Positions 18,604 to 28,753 are shown, counted from the first letter of the stretch. The stretch: DNA of 64,000 bases from G963556115 sp963675945 (GCA_963675945.1 OY780932.1:434001-498000); one strand, 5' to 3'. A program made the numbers and translations. Notes: generated by a model not told the origin, from the letters alone.

Positions 18604-20988
18604 ATGAAGTCTGCAAAAGAGATTATTGCACAGTACAGATTACAAGGCTTTAGTGATGAGCTAATAGAGCTGATTGCTATGGACGAAGAGGATCAGGAGC
18701 TGGCAGAAGCCCTTCTTGATGAGCTTATCTGCGAGCAGCAGGAGGAACAGAGCGAATCTACGGCTTCACTAGAGATCGACAACGCAGATATAGGCACCAC
18801 CGCTGCAGACATTATTGAATCTGAGAATATGATAAAATCAGCCTATGAACGCAGTGGTATCTCCGCTCTGGAGAATGAAGAACAGGATAATGCTGAATCA
18901 GCTGTAGCCGACTCGACATACATTCCTCCCAAACTCGAAGTCATTGAAGGCGGAGCTGCCGAGTATGATCAGAAGATTATACCCTTTACTCCGGAATATG
19001 CTCTCTCTGAAGAAGAGCAGGAGTATGCACTCAACCGCTCGCTGGCCTTTTTTGGTGAGATTGAACATGAAGACGAGATCAGTCCATTATACCCTGAAAT
19101 CTCAGTAACGGATATGGTAACCGAAGAAGACTGGTACATTGAAGAAGTAGAACAGGCCGATCTATCAGATCTGGAAGTTGAAGAATATGCCGAGGTCGAG
19201 ATTATTGAGATAACTCCAGAAGCTATAGAAGCCGCCAGTGTTGCAGAGATTTACGAAGAGTTCGACTGTATCGACTTCGACAATATCGGCCGCAGCAGTC
19301 TCAAGCCCGAGCCGACAATAGAAGAGGATCAGGAAATTCTTGATCTCGATACTTCTCGCCCCGCCGAACCGGAATGGAGACTCAATATTACATCTAGCAG
19401 TCAGGAACTGGAAGAGATCAGAGAATGGGCCGAGAATGTCCAAGGGAGTATCGAGCTCAATCTTGCAGCAAAGCAGAAGCTTGAAACCGAACTCCTTAGA
19501 AAAGAAGAGAGCCTGATCATTCAAGACAGAGAGATGGAACAACTCAAAAAGACTCATCAAAGTTTTATAATACAACTCGAAGAGGATAGTGCGCGCCTGG
19601 CCAGCACCCAGGTCAAGCTTAATACCATGCGTGAAGAATCCGAGCGTTCAGAGAATATGCTGCTCAAATTTGGTGACGAAATTGAACTGCTCCACAGTCA
19701 ACTAAACACCGCCAATTCTATCTGCAGTAATCTCAGCCGCAGCCTGATAGAGAAGGATGCAACTATCCTTGAGCTCAGCACAGCCTACAGCTCTGAGAAA
19801 CAGCGAGCTGAGAACAACGAGCTTACTCAAGAAGAACTCCTGTCTCGGCAGAGACACGCACAGAGTATATCCACTCTCACCATCAGAAATCTGGAGCGAG
19901 AGGTTTGCGAATTACGCCAACAGCTTGAATCAGCCGCAAACACTAGAGCCGCACAGAGCTCGGAGTATATGGCCAATTCTGCATTACTCACATCCCTGCG
20001 CCAGGAATTAGATAACTCTCTGACCGCCAAAGAGACTGCCGAAGCCCAGCTTAGCAGACTGGAACATGCCAACGCCAAGCAGGGCAGACGTATCCGCAGG
20101 CTGGAGAAGATACGAGAAAAGATCAAGTCACTGGAATTCGAGAACAATGTCTTCAAGACCGAGACTATTCCCAACCTCCAAGCCGACAAGGAAGATCTGG
20201 TAGAACTGGCAAGTGAAGAGTACAATAAAGCTATCACCTTGGATGAGATTGCCCTCAAGCGCTCCAGACGACTCTCGTACGCTACTACCTTGGCAGCCGT
20301 AGCCTGCCTGATGCTGGTGCTGATGCCGATACTCAGCTGGAACAATCTTGAAGCAGAGAAAGACAGTATCAAAAGCGAATACTCTCTCCAACTGGCTGCT
20401 GCCGAGACCAATAAAGTCAAGCTGGAAGAGAAGCTTGCTAGCATGCAGAATAAACTTGAGTCGGTCAATAATGATTTCAATGTAGCCAGAGAGAGCTGGA
20501 ATATCCAACTCTCAAGTCTCAAGGCGGCAGCAGCACAGAATGCCCAGCCTCAACCAGCAAGAATAATCCAGGCCAGCCGAGAAACCTCTACCGCTGAATC
20601 GCAATTCAACCTTGTTGCTTACGAAGATGATATGTATTCCGCGTCAACAACTCCGACAGGCGAATCCTTCAGTCAAGAGCAGTACAACGATATTGCCGGT
20701 ATTGAGGAGTATCAACAGGAATTAGCCCAGGCGGATATGGCCTCAGATAGTATTGAGTACTTTGACGGCAAGCAAGCAAGAGTACGGCGAGGTGAAGGTC
20801 TCAGCCAGGTTCTCTGGAGGGTGTATCGCCGGAGTAATCCAGAGATGGTAAGTTATATCTCCAAGCTGAATAACCTGAAGCAGGACAGACGCGGCAATCC
20901 TCTACTCAAGATTGATCAAAAACTCCTACTCCCTAAAGATGTCAGCACGGCGATGGCAACATCCCAACCGAACAAATCCCGAATGTAG
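18604..20988 (+). CDS. Membrane-anchored coiled-coil protein with C-terminal LysM domain
   Basis: 794 residues, family not recognised. An acidic N-terminal region (residues 1-270, very rich in E and D) leads into long coiled coil (~280-545, rich in Q, E, L, R). One transmembrane helix follows (~555-580, LAAVACLMLVLMPILSW), then a second coiled coil (~585-650). A LysM-like domain lies near 720-785 (VRRGEGLSQVLWRVYRR to IDQKLLLPKD). This order puts the long N-terminal part in the cytoplasm and the LysM in the periplasm on peptidoglycan. The plan recalls polar or morphogenetic scaffolds such as FimV/TspA-type proteins, but with the long coil on the cytoplasmic side. RBS GGAGAGGCAAG. A hairpin terminator follows. 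Confidence 0.75.
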   Translation: MKSAKEIIAQYRLQGFSDELIELIAMDEEDQELAEALLDELICEQQEEQSESTASLEIDNADIGTTAADIIESENMIKSAYERSGISALENEEQDNAESAVADSTYIPPKLEVIEGGAAEYDQKIIPFTPEYALSEEEQEYALNRSLAFFGEIEHEDEISPLYPEISVTDMVTEEDWYIEEVEQADLSDLEVEEYAEVEIIEITPEAIEAASVAEIYEEFDCIDFDNIGRSSLKPEPTIEEDQEILDLDTSRPAEPEWRLNITSSSQELEEIREWAENVQGSIELNLAAKQKLETELLRKEESLIIQDREMEQLKKTHQSFIIQLEEDSARLASTQVKLNTMREESERSENMLLKFGDEIELLHSQLNTANSICSNLSRSLIEKDATILELSTAYSSEKQRAENNELTQEELLSRQRHAQSISTLTIRNLEREVCELRQQLESAANTRAAQSSEYMANSALLTSLRQELDNSLTAKETAEAQLSRLEHANAKQGRRIRRLEKIREKIKSLEFENNVFKTETIPNLQADKEDLVELASEEYNKAITLDEIALKRSRRLSYATTLAAVACLMLVLMPILSWNNLEAEKDSIKSEYSLQLAAAETNKVKLEEKLASMQNKLESVNNDFNVARESWNIQLSSLKAAAAQNAQPQPARIIQASRETSTAESQFNLVAYEDDMYSASTTPTGESFSQEQYNDIAGIEEYQQELAQADMASDSIEYFDGKQARVRRGEGLSQVLWRVYRRSNPEMVSYISKLNNLKQDRRGNPLLKIDQKLLLPKDVSTAMATSQPNKSRM

Positions 20989-21004
20989 CTCAGAAAAATC
21001 TCCA

Positions 21005-21033
21005 GAAGGTATACCTGTAAATGGTATACCTTC
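21005..21033 (+). terminator. Hairpin terminator after LysM protein gene
   Basis: GAAGGTATACC-TGTAAAT-GGTATACCTTC gives a perfect 11-bp stem 17 bp after the stop, followed by CAATTCTT. The T-run is weak. Confidence 0.65.
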
Positions 21034-21189
21034 AATTCTTAGTAATATTACCCTTGCCACGTCAACAGGTTACCACCTCCATGGTCTCCACGCAGATAGC
21101 TTTACTCCGCTTTAACGGCACCGCTGCATATCCCTCCATACCGATCCTGCAACAGAAATAAAACAGCGGCATAAAATTCACTATACATT

Positions 21190-21217
21190 TTGTGCGCAAG
21201 CAAATTATCGGTATAAT
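21190..21217 (+). promoter_or_regulatory. Promoter for methyltransferase gene
   Basis: A perfect TATAAT (21212-21217) with a weak -35 TTGTGC (21190-21195) at 16 bp, about 70 bp upstream of the start. The rest of the 300-bp gap shows nothing else besides the hairpin at its left end. Confidence 0.5.
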
Positions 21218-21288
21218 CAAGTAACAATTCTACGTCATTATAAAAATACAGATTTACCGTAAAGATATATCCCAAAAGGAAGAAAATA

Positions 21289-22089
21289 ATGGAAACGTAT
21301 GTACATGGTTATAATATTCGTGAGAGTAAGCGGCTACATGATCAGGCTCAGACCTTGGAGTCGATACTGCATGCCGGAGTAAGATACGCCAAAGGGAGCA
21401 AAGTTCTGGAAGCCGGATGTGGGGTCGGCGCACAGACAGTGACACTTGCAGCAAATTCACCCGAGGCTGAAATCACAGCCATCGATATCTCCGCTGATTC
21501 TGTAGCGGAGACCAAGCAGAGATTACAAGACAATAATATTACAAATGTTCAAGTTGAGCAAGCAGATATTATGAATCTGCCATATAATGCTGAAGCATTC
21601 GACCATATCTTCTTGTGCTTTGTTCTGGAGCACCTGAGTAATCCCATAGCAATGCTGCAAAAACTCCGGAATTATCTCAAACCCTCCGGGACACTGACGG
21701 TTATTGAAGGCGACCACGGCTCGACCTTCTTTCATCCAGATAGCCGATATGCCCATGAGGCCATAAACTGTCAGATTGAGCTGCAAAAACGCGCAGGCGG
21801 CAACGCCAATATCGGCCGGGAGCTCTATCCTCTGCTACACCAAGCCGGATTCAGTGCAATCAGAGTAGAACCAAAGAACATCTATGTTGACGACAGTAAA
21901 CCTGAACTAATTACAGGGTTTACCAAAAATACCTTTACCTCAATGATTGAAGGAATTCAGGAAACCGCTGTCTCCAGCGGGATAATAACACCCGAGTCTT
22001 TCGCACAAGGTATTCAAGATTTATACCGGACTGCCGAACCGGGAGGAGTATTTAATTATACCTTCTTCAAAGGCGTAGCGGAAAAATAA
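21289..22089 (+). CDS. Class I SAM-dependent methyltransferase
   Basis: 266 residues. The SAM site is clear: KVLEAGCGVGAQTVTLA (motif I), AEITAIDIS (acidic loop), VEQADIMNLPY and DHIFLCFVLEHL, then SGTLTVIEGDHG. The C-terminal half resembles small-molecule methyltransferases of the UbiE/COQ5-like type. Substrate unknown; stand-alone gene with its own promoter. RBS AAAAGGAAG. Confidence 0.85.
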   Translation: METYVHGYNIRESKRLHDQAQTLESILHAGVRYAKGSKVLEAGCGVGAQTVTLAANSPEAEITAIDISADSVAETKQRLQDNNITNVQVEQADIMNLPYNAEAFDHIFLCFVLEHLSNPIAMLQKLRNYLKPSGTLTVIEGDHGSTFFHPDSRYAHEAINCQIELQKRAGGNANIGRELYPLLHQAGFSAIRVEPKNIYVDDSKPELITGFTKNTFTSMIEGIQETAVSSGIITPESFAQGIQDLYRTAEPGGVFNYTFFKGVAEK

Positions 22090-22118
22090 GCCGCAAACTG
22101 TCTATCGCCATCCGCCCC

Positions 22119-23270
22119 TTACTTTACGCCAACTGTAGACTCCCTGGATATCAGACTACCCTTGATCGACACCAAACGGGGCGGAAAATCTGGCGACTCA
22201 ATCCTGCTGATAAGCATCTTGACCGCCGTCTCCGCTATCGCCTCACACGGCTGACGGTAAGAACTCAGCGGTATCTTCAGCAATTCGGCATAGCTGGAAT
22301 CATCAAAACCGATAACCTTGAACTTACCCGGAATATCATACCCATCCTCAATCAGTTTGGGTATCAGACTCGCCGCGGGGGTATCATTATAGCAGACCAG
22401 ACAATCGGCATCGCTAATCGCCTTAATCTGATCGATCACCTCAAGATCCTTGCCCCATTTCGTAACCACAATACTGAGCGCATCCCGAGGTAGACCAACC
22501 TGCTCAAGTGCCAACCGCGCCCCGATGATACGTTTTTTAATAGTTCTGGCTACATACTCAGCGGTAAGAAAGATAATTTTTTTACAGCCATTCTCCAGCA
22601 AGTGCATAACCACAGAGTACCCTGCCTCCACATGATCCATACCCACAACATCAAACTCGCTCCGCTCAGGATAATCAGTCATATCACTGTCGATCAGAAC
22701 CAGCGGAATCTCCGCCTCAGTACAGATATCAACTACCTGCTGATTAATTTTATCAGCCTCTTCAAATAGCTCCAGAGGAACGAAGAATATCCCGTCAATC
22801 CCCTCATAGGCATACTTCTTAGCCAGCAACTCAGCATTTTTACCGTTATGCTCTGATGTTGCTCCCCCCCGTCCCCACATCAGCGAGAGATTCTCCTCAT
22901 TGACTACCAATTTGAAACCGTTTGCGCCTGAGCGCTCAGCAATCATCCCGCAAATGGGCTCAAAAATTCCGGTAGCCCCCATCGAGGGTATAAGCACGCC
23001 AAACTTTAGCTCCTGCCGTTTATTCAACTGCTCATTACTGGCAACAATTGTCCCGTACCCCTTCTTTTTAGCAATAAAGCCCTGTTCCCGTAGTAAGTTC
23101 TTGGCTTTGGCAATTGTCGGACGAGAGACATTGAATTGACTCGCAATATGCGCCTCCGACGGAAATAATTCCCCAGGAAGATAAGCTCCACCCTCTATTT
23201 CACTCTTGAAATAGTCATAGACAATCTGCATCTTGCTTTTTCTTTTATCCATGTTAGCCAACTCTTTCAT
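22119..23270 (-). CDS. GntR-LacI hybrid sugar-responsive regulator
   Basis: 383 residues. An N-terminal GntR winged helix (LPGELFPSEAHIASQFNVSR, PTIAKAKNLLREQGFI) is joined to a LacI/periplasmic-binding-protein-type sensor domain (FGVLIPSMG to the C-terminus; CLVCYNDTPAASLIPKLIEDG, VIGFDDSSYAELLKIPLSS). This is the AraR-like layout that binds a sugar and controls carbohydrate genes, but no sugar genes lie next to it. The start at 23270 has GAGGAA upstream; an internal Met six codons later does not. Confidence 0.88.
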   Translation of the reverse strand: MKELANMDKRKSKMQIVYDYFKSEIEGGAYLPGELFPSEAHIASQFNVSRPTIAKAKNLLREQGFIAKKKGYGTIVASNEQLNKRQELKFGVLIPSMGATGIFEPICGMIAERSGANGFKLVVNEENLSLMWGRGGATSEHNGKNAELLAKKYAYEGIDGIFFVPLELFEEADKINQQVVDICTEAEIPLVLIDSDMTDYPERSEFDVVGMDHVEAGYSVVMHLLENGCKKIIFLTAEYVARTIKKRIIGARLALEQVGLPRDALSIVVTKWGKDLEVIDQIKAISDADCLVCYNDTPAASLIPKLIEDGYDIPGKFKVIGFDDSSYAELLKIPLSSYRQPCEAIAETAVKMLISRIESPDFPPRLVSIKGSLISRESTVGVK

Positions 23271-23403
23271 TATTCCTCAAAGCCATTATAATATATCCAT
23301 ATTATATTATTATTACGTATTGCAGACAATAATAATACTGTCATGCGCAATCTTTTTCATTATTAAAATACTCACCACCCTCCTGACATAGAGAGCTAGA
23401 CAC

Positions 23404-24228
23404 ATGAATAATCTCAAACGACCGTGCATAATGGGCATCCTCAATATAACTCCAGACTCATTTTCTGACGGTTCAACCCAGTACAAGGACATAGACTACC
23501 AGCTTACCCGCGCCCACAAACTTATAGCTCAGGGTGCTGATATCATTGATATAGGAGGAGAGAGTACCAGACCAGGAGCCGCCTACATCTCACCCGAAGA
23601 AGAGCTGGAGAGAATCATGCCGGTGGTGGAAGCGTTACGCCGTGAATCGCCGATAACGCTGAGTATCGATACCAATAAAGCCGCAGTTGCCGAAGCCGTA
23701 CTCACCGCCGGAGCCAATATCATCAATGATATAACCGGTCTCAAGGGCGATCCAAAGATGGCCGACGTTATTGCTAAGCACAATTCAGAAGTCGTTATTA
23801 TGCATATGCAAGGTACCCCCAGTGACATGCAGAACTCCCCAAAATATGCCGACCCTACCTCTGAAGTTATAACTTTTCTCACCCAGCAGCTGGCACTCGC
23901 TCAAGCTGCCGGGATCGAACGCGACAAAGTAATACTGGATCCGGGCTTTGGTTTTGGTAAACGCTTTGAAGACAATTGCAATCTACTACAGCATACAGAA
24001 ATATTTGGCAGCCTGAACCAGCGGGTATTAATAGGGATTAGCCGAAAATCACTGATCGGGCATGCGCTCAACCTGGCGGTAGAACAACGCCTTGAAGCCA
24101 GCCTCGCCCTGGCGGTCATGACATATCTTCAAGGTGCAGAGATCTTCCGGGTTCACGACGTACTGGAGACCAGAAGAGCCCTGGATATGATCTACAAAGT
24201 AAACCAGCCTCATTGGTCATACAATTAA
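23404..24228 (+). CDS. folP: Dihydropteroate synthase
   Basis: 274 residues, normal length. Signatures MGILNITPDSFSDG and DIGGESTRPGA at the N-terminus, IINDITGL and VIMHMQGTP in the barrel, DPGFGFGK and ISRKS towards the end. It joins p-aminobenzoate to the pterin pyrophosphate in folate synthesis. Stands alone on the plus strand; no folK or folB beside it. Confidence 0.95.
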   Translation: MNNLKRPCIMGILNITPDSFSDGSTQYKDIDYQLTRAHKLIAQGADIIDIGGESTRPGAAYISPEEELERIMPVVEALRRESPITLSIDTNKAAVAEAVLTAGANIINDITGLKGDPKMADVIAKHNSEVVIMHMQGTPSDMQNSPKYADPTSEVITFLTQQLALAQAAGIERDKVILDPGFGFGKRFEDNCNLLQHTEIFGSLNQRVLIGISRKSLIGHALNLAVEQRLEASLALAVMTYLQGAEIFRVHDVLETRRALDMIYKVNQPHWSYN

Positions 24229-24246
24229 AGAAAGTAACAAAAAAAA

Positions 24247-24279
24247 TATGCCCCTTGTCGCAAATCGACAAGGAGCATT
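24247..24279 (-). terminator. Rho-independent terminator for mcp (possibly bidirectional)
   Basis: CCTTGTCG-CAAAT-CGACAAGG is an 8-bp stem extended by ATGC/GCAT with one mismatch. On the minus strand it is followed by a run of eight T, suiting the end of the mcp transcript. It also lies just after folP on the other strand. Confidence 0.8.
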
Positions 24280-24305
24280 AAAACAACAAACACTATATAT
24301 TAATC

Positions 24306-26297
24306 TTAAAAATCTTCAAAATCATCATCATCATCCAGCGGAATCACCTCATTTGGTTTTACCAGGTTTGCGCCTGCTGAACCCGAAGACGAAGGCCGAA
24401 CAAGATGTTTATTACTTAAAACAGGATGGTGCATTGGAGCCGCAAGACGAGTCATCCCCACCGGTTTACGCGGACTGCTCATCGACACACCGCTAATCGG
24501 CTGCTGACCAGTAACAATAACATTCAACTCACCTACAAGTGAACTCAGCTGTGAAGCTTGAGCACTCAACTCTTCAGCAGCAGATGCAGACTCCTCGGCA
24601 TTAGCAGCATTTGTCTGGGTAACCTTGTCCATCTGGGCTACCGCGGTATTGACCTGATCCACTCCCTGCGCCTGCTCATTGCTGGCCGCACTGATCTCAT
24701 TTATCAACCCGCCAAAATGCTTGACTGAACCCTCAACCTCACCGAAGCTTGTCTGTAATTCCTGAACAATTGCTGAACCATTTTTTACTCTAGCAACAGT
24801 ACTCTCAATCAATTCTGCAGTATCGCGTGCCGCCTGAGCCGATCTCTGTGCAAGATTTCGTACTTCATCTGCAACTACCGCAAAGCCCTTACCCGCATCA
24901 CCAGCCCGCGCCGCTTCGACCGCAGCATTGAGCGCCAGCAGATTCGTCTGGAAAGCAATCTCCTCAATCGTACCGATAATCCGTGAAGTCTGCTCGGATG
25001 AATCATTGATCTCAGTCATAGCCGAAGACATATTTACCACCGCGTCCGCACCATTGGTCACTTGTTCCTGAGTCTGCACCATCATCTGATTAGCATTGCT
25101 GGCATTGTCAGCATTCTGCCTGGTCATAGATGCCATCTCTTCAAGCGCAGAAGAACTCTCCTCCAGCGACGCAGCCTGCTCGGTAGCGCCTTCTGCCAGA
25201 CTCTGGCTTGCAGATGATATCTGATTGGCTGCAGCCGCCACCTGATTTCCCGCCTCATCCAAGCTGGCAATAATCGCATTTATCGGCCGGGTTATACCCT
25301 GAGTTATCACAATCGCCAGAATCATGCCCATCGCTACAGCTATTACCAGACCGATAATCAGAATATAGATTGCGCTGCTCAGAGCCCCCTGGGTATCCTT
25401 GGCAACGCTCAAAGAGTGATTTCTCGCCGCTGTAGCGGTATCATTTGCCACCTTGGCAAAATCAATACCCAGCTTTCCAGCATCCTCCACCGCTTTAATT
25501 GAAATACGCCAATCGGTAAGGTACTCAATAATATTCTTCTTATAGCTATCTGCCAGGCTCGCCATAGTCTTGAGCAACGCTGCTTCATCACTTCCAGGGC
25601 TGAGCTCAGTTATTGACTTCATATAAGTATCAAGTTGTGGAAAGTAACTCTCGACCACACCCTGAAGCATTTCAGGTTTACCCAAATACATTGCCGAAAC
25701 AGTCTTAACTCGTATCAACATTCCGGTCTCGAGCATATCGGTATTCAGGAAGATCCTCTTCTCCAGCCTGTTCCTAGCCACCAAGTCTTCAGGTTTATTC
25801 AATGTCGACAAGAGCTTGCTCTGCAGTTCACGAACCTCGCTGCTCTTGACAACAAAGTTACCTCCAATTTCTACCAGTTTGAGGAACGAGACATTCATCG
25901 CTTCACTCGTTTTATAAATCTCTTCAGACTTGTTATTATACCCGTCGAGCTTCTCCTGCATGATCAGAGCGCTCTCCTTACCCACCTTCAGCGCCTCGGC
26001 ATTCTCAACAAAGTCCTTGAAGTCCGAAATCATTACATCTATTTCTTTATACGCACTCCGCGCATTATTGACATACTCGGTATTCCTGGAGAGAGATGCC
26101 CCGAGAACATTCATACGCATCTTGAGAACACCCTGATTAAGAGTCGATATTTTGGCAAATTCAGGCACATATTCATCAGCAAGAATTGTAGACTCTTTCT
26201 CAACAGAATTCATTTGAACCATAATTACTACGCCAAGTGCAATCATAATAACTAATATTGCACTAAATCCCATGAAAATCTTTGTGCCTAATTTCAT
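24306..26297 (-). CDS. mcp: Methyl-accepting chemotaxis protein
   Basis: 663 residues. N-terminal transmembrane helix (GFSAILVIMIALGVVIMVQM), a ~270-residue helical periplasmic sensor, a second membrane helix (~310-335), then a HAMP-like linker and the cytoplasmic signalling rod. The hairpin tip EEIAFQTNLLALNAAVEAAR is intact for CheA/CheW contact. The C-terminus ends in the acidic run DDDDDFEDF and not the usual CheR-binding pentapeptide. ATG at 26297 is 6 bp after GAGGAG. It follows cheW by 91 bp in the same direction. It senses an unknown ligand and controls CheA kinase; cheA is not in the window. Confidence 0.93.
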   Translation of the reverse strand: MKLGTKIFMGFSAILVIMIALGVVIMVQMNSVEKESTILADEYVPEFAKISTLNQGVLKMRMNVLGASLSRNTEYVNNARSAYKEIDVMISDFKDFVENAEALKVGKESALIMQEKLDGYNNKSEEIYKTSEAMNVSFLKLVEIGGNFVVKSSEVRELQSKLLSTLNKPEDLVARNRLEKRIFLNTDMLETGMLIRVKTVSAMYLGKPEMLQGVVESYFPQLDTYMKSITELSPGSDEAALLKTMASLADSYKKNIIEYLTDWRISIKAVEDAGKLGIDFAKVANDTATAARNHSLSVAKDTQGALSSAIYILIIGLVIAVAMGMILAIVITQGITRPINAIIASLDEAGNQVAAAANQISSASQSLAEGATEQAASLEESSSALEEMASMTRQNADNASNANQMMVQTQEQVTNGADAVVNMSSAMTEINDSSEQTSRIIGTIEEIAFQTNLLALNAAVEAARAGDAGKGFAVVADEVRNLAQRSAQAARDTAELIESTVARVKNGSAIVQELQTSFGEVEGSVKHFGGLINEISAASNEQAQGVDQVNTAVAQMDKVTQTNAANAEESASAAEELSAQASQLSSLVGELNVIVTGQQPISGVSMSSPRKPVGMTRLAAPMHHPVLSNKHLVRPSSSGSAGANLVKPNEVIPLDDDDDFEDF

Positions 26298-26388
26298 CAC
26301 CTACTCCTCTTTTATAACGAGTATACAAGTTTGCAACTTATACCATAATATTCTGAATACACAGCAAATAATAACCTTTACTACTTTA

Positions 26389-26886
26389 TCATTCATCCCC
26401 GCCAAGGGCTGTAGCCAGTACCAGATCCTCACTGGATATCACCCTTCCTACATCAAGCAGAATTGTCACCCGTTTATCCTTATTACCCATTCCCAGAATA
26501 AACTCGGTATCAACGCTGATGCCAAAATGTGGCGATTCTTCAATATCTTCATTGGCAATATCCAGAACCTCCTGGACAGTATCAACCACAATCCCCATAT
26601 GGACGTCATCTACTTCGACCACAATAATACAAGTCTCTTTATCATACGCCCGATAATCCATACGAAATTTCAAGCGAAGATCAATAACCGGGATAACCTT
26701 TCCCCGCAAATTGATCACCCCCTTGACAAATTCAGGGGTCTGCGGAACAATGGTAATAGGGAGCATTCCAAATATCTCCCTAACCCGCATTATCTCTATC
26801 CCATACTCTTCATCAGCCAAATAAAATGTCAGATATTTTCCGGCTCGGGTCTGGGGCATACCTACAGGCTCAACATCACTACTCAT
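26389..26886 (-). CDS. cheW: Chemotaxis coupling protein CheW
   Basis: 165 residues. The CheW core is plain: YLTFYLADEEYGIEIMRVREI, ITIVPQTPEFVKGVINLRG and VIPVIDLRLKF, then VVDTVQEVLDI. It bridges receptors and CheA. ATG at 26886 is preferred because GAAGGGAAG precedes it; longer frames extend into non-coding sequence. The 310 bp upstream to dnaB hold AT-rich sequence and the dnaB terminator; no sigma28-type promoter was recognised. Confidence 0.93.
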   Translation of the reverse strand: MSSDVEPVGMPQTRAGKYLTFYLADEEYGIEIMRVREIFGMLPITIVPQTPEFVKGVINLRGKVIPVIDLRLKFRMDYRAYDKETCIIVVEVDDVHMGIVVDTVQEVLDIANEDIEESPHFGISVDTEFILGMGNKDKRVTILLDVGRVISSEDLVLATALGGDE

Positions 26887-27170
26887 TAGTCTTCCCTTCG
26901 GTGACTTTAATCTTTGCAAAATCACTAAATTTTATTTCATCAGGAAAAAAAAGACAGGATGCTCAAGCTGAAAAAAAACTCGCCTACAGCCCTGCTCCTG
27001 ACAAAATAATACTGTCTCAACTAATACTTTATTATCAATAATAATCCATTTTAAAATTACAGTCAAATATAAAAAGATAATCTTTATGAAATAATTTATA
27101 ACCTCTCGCCGACTATTTCATATAGAATAATCGCTGACAATTTGTCGGCACAAAGCCAAATGGATAATTC

Positions 27171-27198
27171 GCAAAAAAAAAGCCGCCTGCAGCCTTAT
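27171..27198 (-). terminator. Terminator after dnaB
   Basis: Directly after the dnaB stop, the minus strand reads a short imperfect GC-rich stem (GGCTGCAGGCGGC region) and then nine T. The stem is weak, the T-run is clear. Confidence 0.5.
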
Positions 27199-28575
27199 TC
27201 ACCCTCTATTAAACCCCTCCTCCGGCCGCATACTGAGCGGTTCAAACATCAGTTTATTCTTGATGAAAGCAAGGTTTACCGTATCTGTCGGTCCATTTCG
27301 CTGTTTCGCAATAATAACCTCTGCCTGGCCGGGATTATCCTCAGAATTATAGTAGTCCGGGCGATGCAGCAGAGCAATAACGTCCGCATCCTGCTCAATT
27401 GCCCCTGATTCACGCAGATCCGACATCATCGGGCGTGAATCAGAGCGTCCTTCCGCCTTACGGCTGAGCTGCGAAAGAGCGATAACCGGAATGTCTAGCT
27501 CTTTGGCGAGTGACTTCAACCCTCGAGAAATCTCAGCCACCTCCTGCTCACGGCTGCGCTGCTGAGATTTTATCGAACCGCTAAGCAGCTGCAGATAGTC
27601 TATAACCACCAACTGTATGTCGTTTTTCTTCTTCAAGCGGCGGCATTTTCCCCGAAGCTCAGAGACCGTCAGCACCGACGAATCATCAATGAATATAGGA
27701 GCCTGCGCCAGTGAATCAAGGCTACGCCCAATATGCGCCAATTCTTCATTACTCAGTTCGCCCTTACGCATTTTCTGGGCATCAATACGAGCATGAGCCG
27801 ACAGAATATTGGTCGCCAGGTTTTCCGAGGTCATTTCGAGTGAGAAAATAGCCACCCCCTGATTATTCTCCACCGCGACCTTTCTGGCGATATTCAAGGC
27901 AAAGGTACTCTTACCCATACTCGGACGCCCCGCCACAATAATAAGCTCACCCCCATGTAATCCGGTCAACAGCTGATCAAGCTCATAAAAATTAGTAGTA
28001 ACACCATGCACAGTATCCTTCGAGCTCATATAGGCTTCAATTCTGGCCCAGGCTTTTTTTATGATAGTACTCATGCCTTCAGCCTCATTACCTGTACTCC
28101 GTTCGGCAACTTCGAATATAGCCCGTTCTGCCTCATCGATAAGTTCACTACTCTGCACCACCGCGCCACTTGCCATCTCAACAATATTGGTCGCCGCCGC
28201 AATCAATTTGCGTTGCTGCGACTTTTCATGCACAATATTGGCGTAATACTCGACATTCGCCCCTGTCGGCACCGAATCAGTAAGCGCCGCCAACCCTGCA
28301 GCTCCGCCGACTATCCCCAACTCCTGCCTACTCTCCAGAAGATCGCGCAAGAGCAACACATCGATAGGTTTACCTGTACGATTGAGCTCAACTATAGCCC
28401 CATAGATAGCCCCATAACCCTTATTGAAAAAATCTTCCGGCTCAATATGCCCCTCAATTAATTCAAAGCGCTCTGGAGCCAGAAGCAAACCACCAAGCAC
28501 CCCCTGCTCTGCATCAAGATTATGCGGCACCTGTCTGCCGAGATTGGTCTCAACTGTTATTTCTTCTTCCAACAT
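27199..28575 (-). CDS. dnaB: Replicative DNA helicase DnaB
   Basis: 458 residues. N-terminal domain (PHNLDAEQGVLGGLLL), then the RecA-like ATPase with Walker A AGRPSMGKSTFALN, LVVIDYLQL (Walker B), LSQLSRKAEGR and DRPD-type HRPDYY. It is the ring helicase at the replication fork. Placed after rplI, an order common to many bacteria, but separated from it by a strong terminator and so independently expressed. ATG at 28575 follows GGGAAGTAGG. Confidence 0.96.
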   Translation of the reverse strand: MLEEEITVETNLGRQVPHNLDAEQGVLGGLLLAPERFELIEGHIEPEDFFNKGYGAIYGAIVELNRTGKPIDVLLLRDLLESRQELGIVGGAAGLAALTDSVPTGANVEYYANIVHEKSQQRKLIAAATNIVEMASGAVVQSSELIDEAERAIFEVAERSTGNEAEGMSTIIKKAWARIEAYMSSKDTVHGVTTNFYELDQLLTGLHGGELIIVAGRPSMGKSTFALNIARKVAVENNQGVAIFSLEMTSENLATNILSAHARIDAQKMRKGELSNEELAHIGRSLDSLAQAPIFIDDSSVLTVSELRGKCRRLKKKNDIQLVVIDYLQLLSGSIKSQQRSREQEVAEISRGLKSLAKELDIPVIALSQLSRKAEGRSDSRPMMSDLRESGAIEQDADVIALLHRPDYYNSEDNPGQAEVIIAKQRNGPTDTVNLAFIKNKLMFEPLSMRPEEGFNRG

Positions 28576-28681
28576 CCTACTTCCCAAAAAAATTAACCAA
28601 TATAATTTTACCCCGATAACAATTTTCTAGGACTTATTATACACCAGAAAACAACAATATCTATATTTATTAAGCATACCC

Positions 28682-28721
28682 AAAAAAATAATAGGCAGAT
28701 AGCCAAAGCTCTGCCTATTAT
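28682..28721 (-). terminator. Rho-independent terminator after rplI
   Basis: ATAATAGGCAGA and TCTGCCTATTAT form a perfect 12-bp stem around a 10-nt loop (28688-28721). On the minus strand a run of seven to eight T follows. It ends the rpsF-ssb-rpsR-rplI transcript upstream of dnaB. Confidence 0.88.
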
Positions 28722-28753
28722 GCTAATATTAAAACCACTCTTATGCCAAGAGC

